DNA of 64,000 bases from Oscillospiraceae bacterium (GTDB taxonomy: Bacteria > Bacillota > Clostridia > Oscillospirales > Ruminococcaceae): NCBI GenBank assembly GCA_017533485.1, contig JAFXIC010000054.1:1-64000 (forward strand), written 5' to 3'. The notes under the pieces are model-generated. The model saw nothing but the letters and a program-made list of their open reading frames with translations. It did not search any database and was not told the origin of the DNA. A program made the translations under genes and the position numbers. The stretch's first letter is position 1; each line of letters begins with the position of its first letter. Shown piece after piece: positions 35,654 through 45,286 of this stretch.

Positions 35654-36541
35654 TTAGTATACGCTGAGGAACTGCGTTCCGACGCCCTCATTGCTGCAGA
35701 TTTCCACGAGAATGGAGTGCGGCACTCTGCCGTCAATGATGACAGCCTTTTTGACGCCGCGGCGGATTGCTTCCACACAGCAGTCAATTTTCGGAATCAT
35801 ACCGCCGGAGATAATGCCCTGACGCTTGAGATTCTGGACTTCACTGATGCTGACCGACGGAATCAGCGTAGACGGGTCATTTTTATCACGCAGCAGACCT
35901 GCGATATCGGTCATCAGAATCAGATTCTCCGCGCCGAGTGCTGCGGCAATCGCTGCCGCCGCCGTATCCGCATTGACATTATACACCTGACCGTCCGGCC
36001 CGCACGCAACGGTTGCAATCACCGGTACATAGCCGTTATCCAGCGCAGTCAGAATCGGCTTGGTATTGATACCCGTAATCTCGCCGACCAGCCCCAGATC
36101 AGGCTTGGATTCTTTTTTCTTCGCCTGTATGAGCGCGCCGTCAATACCGCTCAGTCCGATTGCTTCACCGGAATGGCGGGTCAGGTGGGATACAAGCTCC
36201 TTATTCACCTTTCCTGCGAGCACCATACGAACGACGTCTGCGGTTTCTGCATCCGTATACCGCAGTCCGCCGATGAACTTACTTTCGATATTCAGCCGTC
36301 CCAGCATATCACTGATTTCCGGACCGCCGCCATGCACCAGCACAACGCGGATTCCAACCAATGACAGCAGCACGATATCACTCATCACGCATTCCTTCAG
36401 CGCTTCGTTTGTCATCGCATTTCCGCCATATTTTACGACAATAATCTTCTGATTATAACGCTTGATATACGGCAGCGCATCAATCAATACCTGCGACCGA
36501 ATCTGCGTCGAAATGCTTTCCGGGATTTCCATATTCTGCAT
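35654..36541 (-). CDS. argB: Acetylglutamate kinase
   Basis: Phosphorylates N-acetylglutamate. VVKYGGNAM is the glycine-rich ATP loop, LVHGGGPEIS binds substrate, and GGMIPKIDCCVEAIRRGV is the C-terminal signature. The ATG at 36541 has AAAGGAG 5 nt upstream; an open frame to 36586 is longer but lacks a site. Length 295 residues. It is the usual arginine feedback target in linear or cyclic pathways. Confidence 0.95.
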   Translation of the reverse strand: MQNMEIPESISTQIRSQVLIDALPYIKRYNQKIIVVKYGGNAMTNEALKECVMSDIVLLSLVGIRVVLVHGGGPEISDMLGRLNIESKFIGGLRYTDAETADVVRMVLAGKVNKELVSHLTRHSGEAIGLSGIDGALIQAKKKESKPDLGLVGEITGINTKPILTALDNGYVPVIATVACGPDGQVYNVNADTAAAAIAAALGAENLILMTDIAGLLRDKNDPSTLIPSVSISEVQNLKRQGIISGGMIPKIDCCVEAIRRGVKKAVIIDGRVPHSILVEICSNEGVGTQFLSVY

Positions 36542-36607
36542 ACTAACTCCTTTAGAACCGTCTCTTCCGCTCCGCTTTCCATTCATCCAAAAAGATCGGG
36601 GCTGTTT

Positions 36608-37912
36608 TCAGCTTCTGTAATCTCCATTGATCCTGACGTAATCATAGGTCAGATCACATCCCCATGCCACAGCACTGCCATTGCCGCTGCCCACGGATAT
36701 CAGCACCCGAATCTCGTCCTCCAGCAGAATTTCCTTTGCCGCATCCTCCGAGAACGGTATGCCATAGCCCTGTTTTGCGACACAAATGCTGCCCTTTTCG
36801 GACGCAAGCGATACGTCTACGAGATTGACGTCATATTCCGCGCCGGAATAACCCATTGCACAGGCAATTCTGCCCCAGTTTGCATCTGCGCCGAACATCG
36901 CGGACTTAAAGAGGCTGGAAGTAATGACACTTTTTGCGATCACTTCCGCCGTTTCTTCGCTGTCCGCACCGGTTACGGTACATTCAATCAGCTTGGTTGC
37001 GCCCTCACCGTCCGCTGCACACATTCTTGCCAGATTCAGCAAAACAGCGTGCAATGCGTCACGAAATACCGTATAATCCGCAGTTTCTTCTGTAATTTCA
37101 GTATTTCCGGCACATCCGTTTGCCATTACACAGACCATATCATTGGTTGAGGTATCGCCGTCTACCGACACACGGTTGAGGGTCACGCGCACGACATCCG
37201 ACAATGCTTTCTGCATCATCTCAGACGAAATCGCACAGTCTGTTGTCAGGAAGGTCAGCGTGGTTGCCATATTCGGATGGATCATACCGCTTCCCTTCAG
37301 CATACCGCCCAGACGACAGTTCTTTCCGCCGACAGAAAATGCCACGGCAACTTCCTTTTCGCGGGTATCAGTCGTCATAATCGCGTGCATCGCTTCCGAA
37401 TTTCCGGTATACGAAAGGCCTGCGGCGAGTGCCGGCATTGCGGCGGCAATCGGTTCAATCGGCAGAACCTGACCGATGACGCCGGTCGAGGCGACAACAA
37501 GATCGGTATCCTTGAGTCCGAGCGCGTCTGCTGCGAGTCTGCACATCGCGGCAGCTTTTTCCTCGCCGTCTGCATTGCAGGTATTGGCGTTTACGGAATT
37601 GACGATCACAGCCTGTGCCTTACCGTCCGCAATATTCCGCTTCGTGACCTGAATCGGTGCGCCCTTTACTTGATTGGTGGTATAAACCGCGGCAACGCTG
37701 CACATCGTATCCGAGCAGATCATTGCCAGATCATTCTTTTTCGGTGCGTCATCTTCCGTGACGCCATTTGCTGCGAGGTTCTGTTCCGAAACAGCTTCCT
37801 CTGTCAGTGCCTGATGGCGCAGTCCGCAGCAAACACCGTTTGCCCGAAAGCCCTTTGCGGCACATACACCGCCGTCTACAAACGGATAAGCTTCAAAACT
37901 TTGCAGTTTCAT
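36608..37912 (-). CDS. argJ: Bifunctional glutamate N-acetyltransferase / ornithine acetyltransferase
   Basis: Transfers acetyl from N-acetylornithine to glutamate, giving the cyclic arginine pathway. The self-cleavage site is EGATKL, whose Thr becomes the N-terminal nucleophile of the beta subunit. GMIHPNMATTL and SVDGDTSTND are conserved. The 434-residue length is slightly long, with an extra segment near residues 30-55. GAAAGGAAG precedes the ATG. With argJ present, argE and argA are not needed. Confidence 0.95.
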   Translation of the reverse strand: MKLQSFEAYPFVDGGVCAAKGFRANGVCCGLRHQALTEEAVSEQNLAANGVTEDDAPKKNDLAMICSDTMCSVAAVYTTNQVKGAPIQVTKRNIADGKAQAVIVNSVNANTCNADGEEKAAAMCRLAADALGLKDTDLVVASTGVIGQVLPIEPIAAAMPALAAGLSYTGNSEAMHAIMTTDTREKEVAVAFSVGGKNCRLGGMLKGSGMIHPNMATTLTFLTTDCAISSEMMQKALSDVVRVTLNRVSVDGDTSTNDMVCVMANGCAGNTEITEETADYTVFRDALHAVLLNLARMCAADGEGATKLIECTVTGADSEETAEVIAKSVITSSLFKSAMFGADANWGRIACAMGYSGAEYDVNLVDVSLASEKGSICVAKQGYGIPFSEDAAKEILLEDEIRVLISVGSGNGSAVAWGCDLTYDYVRINGDYRS

Positions 37913-37966
37913 ATCAATTTCTTCCTTTCATCCTATGATGCAGCAACAGTTCCCGTCCCAAACGCG

Positions 37967-38920
37967 TTATCCCAGCAGTCCTGTTTCTTCTGCTGCACCG
38001 GTCATAATATTGAAGCACTGGAGTGCGGCACCGGACGCGCCTTTTCCGAGATTATCGAGTCTTGCGGCAAGAAGAATCCGCTCCTCATTTCCGCTGACGA
38101 ATACTTCCAGCATATTGGTGCCTGCGAGTGTATTTGCGGGCAGGAATCCATCTTCCAGCACATCGGTACCGGCGACTGCACGCACCTTCACAAACTGCTG
38201 ATCTGCATAGTGGTTCAGAAACATCGCATGAATCTCCCCGACCGACGGATTGCCGTTTAACAATCTGCGGTGCAGCGGCACGGATACAACCATGCCTGCG
38301 AAATAATCACATACCATCGGGTTGAAGATCGGCGCATACGAAAGCCCTGCAATCTTCTGCATTTCGGGGAGATGCTTATGGGTCTGGCCAAGTGCATACT
38401 GCCGCGGACTTCCATATCCGTCCGGACGGTCTTCCGATTCATATACCGCAATTGCGCCCTTTCCCGCACCGCTGTATCCCGATACCGCGTGGCAGGTCAC
38501 CGGATAATCCTTCGGCAGCATTCCGCTCTCCACCATCGGATACACCAGCGACAGAAAGCCCGATGCATAACAGCCCGGTACCGCAACACGATTGCTCTTT
38601 ACAATCTTTTCGCGGTGGGCAGCAGAAAGCTCCGGAAATCCATATGCCCAGTCCGGATTGGTACGATGCGCGGTAGAAGCGTCGATAATCCGTACCTTCG
38701 GATTCTCCACAAAGGATACGGCTTCGATCGAAGCAGCATCCGGCAGACAGAGAAATGTCACATCCGATTCGTTGATGAGTTTTGCGCGCTCCGCATTGTC
38801 GCGGTGTTTCGCGGGATCAATCGTCAGCAATGTAATATCCGGACGATCCTTGATTCTGTCGAAGAGCTTCAAACCGGTGGTACCGGCCTGACCGTCAATA
38901 TACACCTTTATATTTGTCAT
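37967..38920 (-). CDS. argC: N-acetyl-gamma-glutamyl-phosphate reductase (type 2)
   Basis: NADPH-dependent reduction of acetylglutamyl phosphate. VAVPGCYASGF holds the catalytic Cys and HAVSGYSGAGK is conserved. The short opening VYIDGQAGTTGLKLFDR and the 317-residue length fit the type 2 subfamily. The ATG at 38920 is 8 nt from AAAGAGG and is preferred over the one at 38929, which directly abuts that site. The gene overlaps the end of the small membrane gene upstream. Confidence 0.94.
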   Translation of the reverse strand: MTNIKVYIDGQAGTTGLKLFDRIKDRPDITLLTIDPAKHRDNAERAKLINESDVTFLCLPDAASIEAVSFVENPKVRIIDASTAHRTNPDWAYGFPELSAAHREKIVKSNRVAVPGCYASGFLSLVYPMVESGMLPKDYPVTCHAVSGYSGAGKGAIAVYESEDRPDGYGSPRQYALGQTHKHLPEMQKIAGLSYAPIFNPMVCDYFAGMVVSVPLHRRLLNGNPSVGEIHAMFLNHYADQQFVKVRAVAGTDVLEDGFLPANTLAGTNMLEVFVSGNEERILLAARLDNLGKGASGAALQCFNIMTGAAEETGLLG

Positions 38921-39125
38921 TTTCTTCATCCTCTTTTTCTTTTTTATCTGCGCGATAAAAATGTACGATGCTCCAGGCGCAGGCCGCGCTGAAAATCACA
39001 ACAACCCAGATGCGTGCCGCAGTCATCGACAGACCATTCGCGATAATAATCGCCTCTCCGATGAGCCAGACAACAAATGCTGCCAGCGATACGAAGAAAA
39101 TATAGAGCAGTCGTTTCTTATTCAT
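38895..39125 (-). CDS. Small two-helix membrane protein between argH and argC
   Basis: A 76-residue protein with two membrane helices (about residues 7-29 and 37-57) and a charged tail (YRADKKEKEDEEND). Not recognised. Its start overlaps the argH stop as ATGA and its 3' end overlaps the start of argC by 26 nt. That interlocking arrangement supports real translation, and argC's ribosome-binding site lies within this gene. It is the only membrane gene of the cluster. Confidence 0.72.
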   Translation of the reverse strand: MNKKRLLYIFFVSLAAFVVWLIGEAIIIANGLSMTAARIWVVVIFSAACAWSIVHFYRADKKEKEDEENDKYKGVY

Positions 39126-40507
39126 ATCCGGATCCCCGCAATCGCTGCATTCGCAAGTGCAAGCTGTTCTTTCACGGCAGCCGCTGACGGCCCGCCTTCG
39201 GATATTCTTCCGTTTAAACAGGTTTCCAGTGCAATCGCTTCATACACATCCTCGGAAAACAGCGGCGAAGCTTCCTGATAGACCGAAAGCGGCAGCGTTT
39301 CGAGGGTGCAGCCGTCTGTGATACAGCGTGCAACGAGTCCGCCCGTAATCTTATAGGCGTCACGGAACGGCAGCCCCTTCTTTACAAGATAATCTGCACA
39401 ATCCGTTGCATTGATAAAGCCCTGTGCCGCAGCCGCACGCATCCGGTCCTTATTGACGCGCATCGTTGCCAGCATCGGGTCAAATGTCTTGATACAGAGC
39501 TTTGCCTGATCAATCGCATCGAAAATCGCTTCCTTATCCTCCTGCATATCCTTATTATATGCAAGCGGAATCCCCTTCAGCATCGTCAGCAGGGTGGTCA
39601 GATCACCAATCACGCGTCCTGTTTTTCCGCGGATCAGCTCCGTCACATCCGGATTCTTCTTCTGCGGCATAATCGAAGAACCGGTTGCATACGCATCATC
39701 CAGCTCAATGAACTTGAATTCCCAGGAGCACCAGAGAATGATCTCCTCGGAAAAGCGCGAGAGATGCACCATCAGCAGCGACAGCGCATTCGCAAGTTCC
39801 ACACAGAAATCTCTGTCCGATACCGCATCCAGCGAATTCGCGACAGGCGCGGTAAATTCCAGCAGCTCTGCGGTCTGTTTCCGGTTAATCGCATAGGTTG
39901 TGCCGGCGAGTGCACCCGCACCCAGCGGACAATAATTCATACGCTTTACGGCGTCGGCGATTCTTCCGTCATCCCGCAGCAGCATCCAGACATATGCCAG
40001 AAGATGATGTGCGAGCGTAACCGGCTGGGCACGCTGAAGATGGGTATAGCCCGGAAGAATTGTTTCCGTATGCTCCGCCGCAAGCTTCGTCAGTGTTTTC
40101 AGCAGCGACAGCAGCAGCTTCCGGATTTCTGCCGCCTCATCCCTCAGATACAGACGGATATCGAGTGCAACCTGGTCATTGCGCGAACGTGCGGTATGCA
40201 GACGCTTTCCGGCATCCCCGATCCGCTTCGTCAGTTCCGCTTCAATAAACATATGGATATCTTCCGCCGTCGGATCCATCAGCAGTGTACCGGATTCCAG
40301 ATCCTTTAAAATCCCTTCCAGTCCTTCGATGATTTTTCCCTGATCCTCTGCGGGGATAATCCCACAGTCTCCGAGCATTGTTGCGTGTGCGATACTGCCG
40401 CGGATATCCTGTGCGTACATTCTGCCGTCAAATGCAATCGAGGAATTGAATGCATTCACGGTTTCATCGACTTCCTTCGAAAATCTTCCTGCCCACATCT
40501 TTGCCAT
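39122..40507 (-). CDS. argH: Argininosuccinate lyase
   Basis: Final step of arginine synthesis, cleaving argininosuccinate to arginine and fumarate. SSIMPQKKNPD is the fumarase/aspartase superfamily signature, and GYTHLQRAQP and ARSRNDQVALD are conserved. The ATG at 40507 gives 461 residues, the usual length; the open frame runs on to 40555. It follows argG by about 80 nt. Confidence 0.95.
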   Translation of the reverse strand: MAKMWAGRFSKEVDETVNAFNSSIAFDGRMYAQDIRGSIAHATMLGDCGIIPAEDQGKIIEGLEGILKDLESGTLLMDPTAEDIHMFIEAELTKRIGDAGKRLHTARSRNDQVALDIRLYLRDEAAEIRKLLLSLLKTLTKLAAEHTETILPGYTHLQRAQPVTLAHHLLAYVWMLLRDDGRIADAVKRMNYCPLGAGALAGTTYAINRKQTAELLEFTAPVANSLDAVSDRDFCVELANALSLLMVHLSRFSEEIILWCSWEFKFIELDDAYATGSSIMPQKKNPDVTELIRGKTGRVIGDLTTLLTMLKGIPLAYNKDMQEDKEAIFDAIDQAKLCIKTFDPMLATMRVNKDRMRAAAAQGFINATDCADYLVKKGLPFRDAYKITGGLVARCITDGCTLETLPLSVYQEASPLFSEDVYEAIALETCLNGRISEGGPSAAAVKEQLALANAAIAGIRI

Positions 40508-40590
40508 AGCCGTGGTTTCCATCCTTTCATATAAAACAGAGAGGGCGGCTGCCATGAGCCGCCCTTGGTTCTGCCTAAGAATTTGAAAAA

Positions 40591-41823
40591 TCAGCCGTTT
40601 CTCTTCTGCTCAAGCTTTGCCTTTACCTTGATGGGCAGACCGAACAGGTTGATGAAACCTGCACTATCCTTCTGGTCATACACATCGTCCTCATCAAAGG
40701 TTGCGACTTCCTCATCATAGAGGGTGTCGGGAGAAGTCAGGCTTGCAGTAATGATGTTGCCCTTATAGAGCTTCAGCTTTACAGTGCCGTTGACGGTTCT
40801 CTGGGTGCTGTCCACAAATGCGTCCAGTGCCTCACGCAGCGGCGTGAACCACTGTCCGTTGTATACGATATCCGCATACTGGATTGCAAGCTGCTGCTTC
40901 ATACGAGCGGTTGCCTTATCCAGACAGATGGTTTCCAGTGCGTCATGTGCATAATAGAGAATGGTGCCGCCGGGGGTTTCATAAACACCGCGGCTCTTCA
41001 TGCCGACCAGACGGTTCTCAACGATGTCGGTAATACCGATACCGTTCTTTCCGCCAAGCTCATTGAGCTTCCGGACGATATCGCTGCCCTTCATCTTCAC
41101 GCCGTCTACTGCGACAGGAATACCTTTTTCAAAATCAATGGTAACATAGGTCGGAACATCAGGAGCCTGTTCGGGGGAAACGCCCAGCTCCAGGAAGCCT
41201 TCCTTATTGTACTGCGGTTCATTCGCCGGATCTTCGAGATCCAGTCCCTCATGGGAGATATGCCAGAGGTTCTTATCCTTGGAATAGTTGGTCTCACGGG
41301 AAATCTTGAGCGGAATGTTATGTGCTTCCGCGTAGTCGATCTCCTCGTCACGGGACTTGATATCCCAGATTCGCCACGGTGCGATGATCTGCATATCCGG
41401 ACAGATTGCCTTAATCGTCAGCTCGAAACGGACCTGGTCGTTGCCCTTACCGGTACAGCCGTGGCAGATTGCATCTGCGCCTTCCTTGATTGCGATTTCA
41501 GCAATACGCTTTGCGATAATCGGGCGTGCAAAGGAGGTACCGAGGAGGTACTTTCCCTCGTAAACCGCGCCTGCTTTCACGGTCGGGAATACATAATCGG
41601 TAATGAACTCATCCGTCAGGTCTTCGATATAGAGCTTCGAAGCACCGGTTTTGATTGCCTTTTCCTCGAGTCCGTCGAGCTCAGTGCCCTGACCGACGTC
41701 ACCGGAAACTGCGATGACCTCACAGCCCGGATAGGTTTCTTTCAGCCACGGAATGATAATCGAGGTATCGAGACCGCCGGAATATGCAAGTACGATTTTC
41801 TTCGGAATTTTCTTTTCAGCCAT
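40591..41823 (-). CDS. argG: Argininosuccinate synthase
   Basis: ATP-dependent joining of citrulline and aspartate. AYSGGLDTS is the PP-loop, [13 protein letters not shown] and [11 protein letters not shown] are family signatures. The start is ATG at 41823; a TTG two codons upstream is in frame but less likely. AAAGGA lies 11 nt upstream. Length 410 residues. First gene of the cluster, behind the main promoter. Confidence 0.96.
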   Translation of the reverse strand: MAEKKIPKKIVLAYSGGLDTSIIIPWLKETYPGCEVIAVSGDVGQGTELDGLEEKAIKTGASKLYIEDLTDEFITDYVFPTVKAGAVYEGKYLLGTSFARPIIAKRIAEIAIKEGADAICHGCTGKGNDQVRFELTIKAICPDMQIIAPWRIWDIKSRDEEIDYAEAHNIPLKISRETNYSKDKNLWHISHEGLDLEDPANEPQYNKEGFLELGVSPEQAPDVPTYVTIDFEKGIPVAVDGVKMKGSDIVRKLNELGGKNGIGITDIVENRLVGMKSRGVYETPGGTILYYAHDALETICLDKATARMKQQLAIQYADIVYNGQWFTPLREALDAFVDSTQRTVNGTVKLKLYKGNIITASLTSPDTLYDEEVATFDEDDVYDQKDSAGFINLFGLPIKVKAKLEQKRNG

Positions 41824-41853
41824 GATCAAAACAATCCTTTCTAAAATCAGGGG

Positions 41854-41879
41854 GCACTCCGAATCAAGATCCGAAGTGC
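41854..41879 (-). promoter_or_regulatory. Hairpin in the argG leader
   Basis: In minus-strand RNA, 11 bases at 41869-41879 pair fully with 11 bases at 41854-41864 around a 4-nt loop, including two G-U pairs that would be mismatches in the other strand's RNA. That asymmetry suggests selection on the arg leader. A role in attenuation or mRNA stability is inferred. Confidence 0.45.
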
Positions 41880-41902
41880 TCCGTATTTATTTTCCATATT
41901 CT

Positions 41903-41930
41903 ATTATACACAGCTTTTTACATTTGTCAA
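41903..41930 (-). promoter_or_regulatory. Main promoter of the arginine cluster
   Basis: On the minus strand TTGACA (41925-41930), 16-bp spacer, TATAAT (41903-41908). Confidence 0.85.
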
Positions 41931-41957
41931 GGCTTTTTTGCCTTCTCCTGTATAAAT

Positions 41958-41985
41958 CCTGAATATTCATGTATAATATTCATAT
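41958..41985. promoter_or_regulatory. Candidate ArgR operator (two ARG-box-like palindromes)
   Basis: CCTGAATATTCATG is followed directly by TGTATAATATTCATAT. Both contain TGAAT/ATTCA half sites as in the known ARG box (TGAAT-N4-ATTCA), in tandem as ArgR hexamers require. They lie about 28 bp upstream of the arg -35, so the placement is less typical than overlap with the promoter. No argR gene is in the window. Confidence 0.4.
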
Positions 41986-42015
41986 TTCAGCGTATATTAT
42001 ACATTTTCAGGAGAC

Positions 42016-43176
42016 TCAGCCATAAAAATCCTGTGTGCCGTAAACCCAATAATCGGAAGCCGAATGATACGCGAATCCGACGCCAAGATTGTTTAAATCG
42101 GGACTCAGTATATTTTCCCTGTGACCGCTAAAGGAATTATACCAGCCGTCAGCGGCGATAAAGGGATCGAAATATCCGGCAGCAATGTTTTCTGCGGCAG
42201 AACCGACCGGGACGCCATCGTTCATCAGCCGTTTCCAGAATTCCGTCCCGTCATAGCTTTCGTGTGCAAAATATTCCTTTTCCGCCATCTCCCGACTATG
42301 TCCCGTCGCAGATTTCGCTGCCTTGTCGCACCATTTCAGCGGCTCTAAGCCATGCAGTCCGCGCATTCCATTCGTTGCATAGTAATTGAGCTTACAGAAC
42401 ACCGTCAGATCGGAGGTATTCTTAATATCGAACACAGAAACCGAATAGTCCGTATCCAGTGCCAGCACCGCATACAGGATATGATTCTGATGTGCGTCCT
42501 GATAATCGGTCAGTCCGAGCGAACTAAGATTTTCGTATGACCGCGTCACCGCATAATAGCCGATGATCTGATCGTCCGAAGCAATACCGATTACCGTATC
42601 CTTCGGAGTGTCTGCATACACAAGATATTCCAGCGTATACTGCAAATGTTCTTCTGTGAGCACAACCGTCGGCTGACCCTTGCGCGCGGTCAGCTTATCA
42701 ACGGAAGTATGCACCGGCAGCGAGACGCCGTTTACGATGAATGTTTCCGCCGGCACAGGATCGGTTGTCGTTGTCGCATTCGGATCCCGTCCGACCGGAT
42801 AGGTTTCCGAATAGATCTCCCATTCCGAAGATGTTCCCGTCAGATCACACACATACTCCTGTAAGACCATTGTCGCGTCATCCGCGTCGATCACCGAATT
42901 ATGATCGACATCCGCAAGCACCTGCTGGAGCGAATCCAGCCGGTTATAGGGTACCTCCAGCATCAGTGCCAGATAGTGGTGGAGAATTTTCGAAGAATCA
43001 TCCGCTTCAATATAGCCGTTGAAATTCACATCGCCCATCTGAAGCTGTCTGGATGCGGCGGCGGATACCAGAAGGTCGGGCAGCATAAATTCTCCGCCCC
43101 CAAAGCCCAGACATCCGCTGATGACAGCAGCCGTTGTCAGTCCGGCAAATAAACGTGTCCGTTTTTGTGTACTCAT
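42016..43176 (-). CDS. Secreted dockerin protein with CAP (SCP/YkwD-like) domain, copy 1
   Basis: A 386-residue extracellular protein. After a signal peptide (about residues 1-38) a type I dockerin follows directly: DVNFNGYIEADD and DVDHNSVIDADD are the paired calcium loops. A middle region of beta character resembles the domain that often precedes CAP domains. The C-terminal CAP/PR1 domain has GHSREMAEKEYFAH and NIAAGY and ends SGHRENILSPDLNNLGVGFAY. The dockerin should plug it into a cellulosome scaffold; the role of CAP domains there is unknown. Paralogue of the next gene upstream. Confidence 0.88.
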   Translation of the reverse strand: MSTQKRTRLFAGLTTAAVISGCLGFGGGEFMLPDLLVSAAASRQLQMGDVNFNGYIEADDSSKILHHYLALMLEVPYNRLDSLQQVLADVDHNSVIDADDATMVLQEYVCDLTGTSSEWEIYSETYPVGRDPNATTTTDPVPAETFIVNGVSLPVHTSVDKLTARKGQPTVVLTEEHLQYTLEYLVYADTPKDTVIGIASDDQIIGYYAVTRSYENLSSLGLTDYQDAHQNHILYAVLALDTDYSVSVFDIKNTSDLTVFCKLNYYATNGMRGLHGLEPLKWCDKAAKSATGHSREMAEKEYFAHESYDGTEFWKRLMNDGVPVGSAAENIAAGYFDPFIAADGWYNSFSGHRENILSPDLNNLGVGFAYHSASDYWVYGTQDFYG

Positions 43177-43289
43177 GCGCTCACAACTCCTTCATGCATA
43201 ATGCTGCACCGCGTTTCATCCAACACAGCGCAGTCCGTGATTCTGCATTGTCTTTGGAACTATTTTTTTATTTCATCCGTTTTCCTGTT

Positions 43290-44519
43290 TCACAGCGAAT
43301 AATCATCAAACAAAGCAAAGAAATCCTGTGTGCCGTAAGCTTTCTCCGTTTTTCCTGTGCGCCAGGCAAATCCGGCACCGATTCGATATACAGCGGTATT
43401 CAGAATATTGTCACGATGTCCCGTATTCGAATTATACCATCCGCAAACGACCTGAAATACCGACGGATAGCCCTCGCTTACATTTTCTTTCTGATAACAA
43501 TAATCCACACCGGCTGCATCCAGACGATCGCTGCTGCTCGAACCATTCGATCCGGTATGACCGATAAAGCCGTGCACCGCCATATCTTCACTATGCTTCC
43601 GTGCAACTTCCGCGACCGTGTCATCCCATTGCAGTGTATGGATGCCGTGCTTTGCGCGCAGGGCATTCGTCAGATAATAGCTGATTCTGGAAGCGGCAGA
43701 ATCCTCGCCCGGATCCGACTGATCGGCAAATTTTACCGTATAGCCTTCCTGCATCACCATCACCGCATACATTCCCGAAGCGCTGTATCCATCACGGAAT
43801 TCCGTAACCGTCACTTCATCGGGATAGACATATTCAAGCCATGTCTCTGCATCGGAACAATCCTCCAGATACGGACAGGCGGTTGTGGGATAACTCCATT
43901 CGCTGGTCATGACATATGCGCCGACGATCTTTCCGGCATCCGCCATCACAATCGTCAGGTCTTCAGCATCTGCGTGATAGACGCGGTATTCCAGCATATA
44001 ATCCTGATATCCCTCCGTCAGCACTTCCGCAGGTTCGCCAAGCAGTACATCCGCAACGCCCGTATCCGCACCCAATGTCAGTTTCAGGTCACCGAATACT
44101 GCGGTACCGGCATCCGTATTCGGATCCAGCCCCAGCGGATAGCTTTCGGCATACATCTCCCATGTACAAGGCGTCTGAGTCAGCTCGCACACATACCGAT
44201 ACAGCACCAATGTCGCATCGTCCGCATCAATCAGATCATTATGATCAATATCGGCAAGCGGCAGCTGAAGCGCCTGCAGGCGGTTCGTCGGCGTATCCAT
44301 CACAAGCGAAAGATAATGGCTCAGAATTCCTGTTGCATCATCCGCGTCCAGATAGCCGTCAAAATTGATATCGCCCATTTGCAGATGTGCGGACGCCGCA
44401 GCGGACACCCGCAGATCCGGAAGAATACAGTCTCTGTTCCCATATCCGATACAGCCGCCCAGCACGGCCGCTGTTGTCAGTCCTGCAAACAAACGCGTGT
44501 TCTGTTTCCGTGTGCTCAT
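43290..44519 (-). CDS. Secreted dockerin protein with CAP domain, copy 2
   Basis: A 409-residue paralogue of the neighbouring gene with the same order: signal peptide (the shared LFAGLTTAAV core), dockerin (DINFDGYLDADD and DIDHNDLIDADD), middle domain, CAP domain (KHSEDMAVHGFIGH and NTGHRDNILNTAVYRIGAGFAW). The two proteins differ most in the middle domain and in the CAP loops, so the duplication is not recent. Spacing to hpt upstream is about 50 nt with no obvious promoter, so it may be transcribed from the hpt promoter. Confidence 0.88.
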   Translation of the reverse strand: MSTRKQNTRLFAGLTTAAVLGGCIGYGNRDCILPDLRVSAAASAHLQMGDINFDGYLDADDATGILSHYLSLVMDTPTNRLQALQLPLADIDHNDLIDADDATLVLYRYVCELTQTPCTWEMYAESYPLGLDPNTDAGTAVFGDLKLTLGADTGVADVLLGEPAEVLTEGYQDYMLEYRVYHADAEDLTIVMADAGKIVGAYVMTSEWSYPTTACPYLEDCSDAETWLEYVYPDEVTVTEFRDGYSASGMYAVMVMQEGYTVKFADQSDPGEDSAASRISYYLTNALRAKHGIHTLQWDDTVAEVARKHSEDMAVHGFIGHTGSNGSSSSDRLDAAGVDYCYQKENVSEGYPSVFQVVCGWYNSNTGHRDNILNTAVYRIGAGFAWRTGKTEKAYGTQDFFALFDDYSL

Positions 44520-44568
44520 GTCTCAAAACTCCTTTCATGTTAGATTTCAGCTTTTGATCCGTTCTTTC

Positions 44569-45138
44569 TTACCGGCGCAGTGTTCCTTTTTCTTCCGCGT
44601 CGGGATGATAGACCATGATATCACGCAGCAGCCGGAACTCTTCATTATAATCAAGTCCCCAGCCGACCGCGAATACGTCGTCAATCTCAAAACCGGTATA
44701 ATCCGGCACAATCCCCGGTACCTCACGCCGGGAAGGCTTATCGAGCAAGGTGCAGATCCGCACTGATTTTACTTTCTGATCGTTGAAATGGCGGAGCATC
44801 GTTTCCATCGTATGACCGGTATCGACGATATCCTCCACAATCAGAACATGACGGCCCGTTGCACAAATTGATTCGCCCAGGTCAAATGTCGGTACATCTG
44901 CCGGACGGGTTCCCTGATAGGAGTGGATTTTTACAAACTCCAGTTCACAGTGAAAGCCCAGCTGACGCACCAGATCGGCAGCAAAAAAGACTGCGCCGCG
45001 GAGCGTACAGAGCACCAGCACCGGTGCATCCTCGGCACGGATTGCCTGATAATCCTGATTGAGCTGCTGTGCGAGCTCGCGGATTCGTCCTGCCACAGTA
45101 TCATGCGGCAGCAGTACGGTTAATTTTTCATTCATCAT
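44569..45138 (-). CDS. hpt: Hypoxanthine phosphoribosyltransferase
   Basis: Purine salvage: hypoxanthine or guanine plus PRPP to the nucleotide. The PRPP loop is VLIVEDIVDTGHTM, FVKIHSYQGT is the flexible-loop region, and VFAVGWGLDYNEEFR lies near the end. The 189-residue length is normal. GAGGAAG precedes the ATG. It starts the unit that contains the two dockerin-CAP genes. Confidence 0.94.
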   Translation of the reverse strand: MMNEKLTVLLPHDTVAGRIRELAQQLNQDYQAIRAEDAPVLVLCTLRGAVFFAADLVRQLGFHCELEFVKIHSYQGTRPADVPTFDLGESICATGRHVLIVEDIVDTGHTMETMLRHFNDQKVKSVRICTLLDKPSRREVPGIVPDYTGFEIDDVFAVGWGLDYNEEFRLLRDIMVYHPDAEEKGTLRR

Positions 45139-45169
45139 TCAACTTCCTCTTTTCATGCTATGATATCTT

Positions 45170-45198
45170 ATCATACCATATTTTTTGCGGAATGTCAA
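45170..45198 (-). promoter_or_regulatory. Promoter of hpt
   Basis: On the minus strand TTGACA (45193-45198), 17-bp spacer, TATGAT (45170-45175), extended TGG. Confidence 0.85.
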
Positions 45199-45286
45199 TG
45201 GAAATCCCGTAAAGCTACTCAAAAATTATGCACAAATTAACTAAATTCCAATTGACATTCTTCACGATAACGGATGGTTCGCGGCA

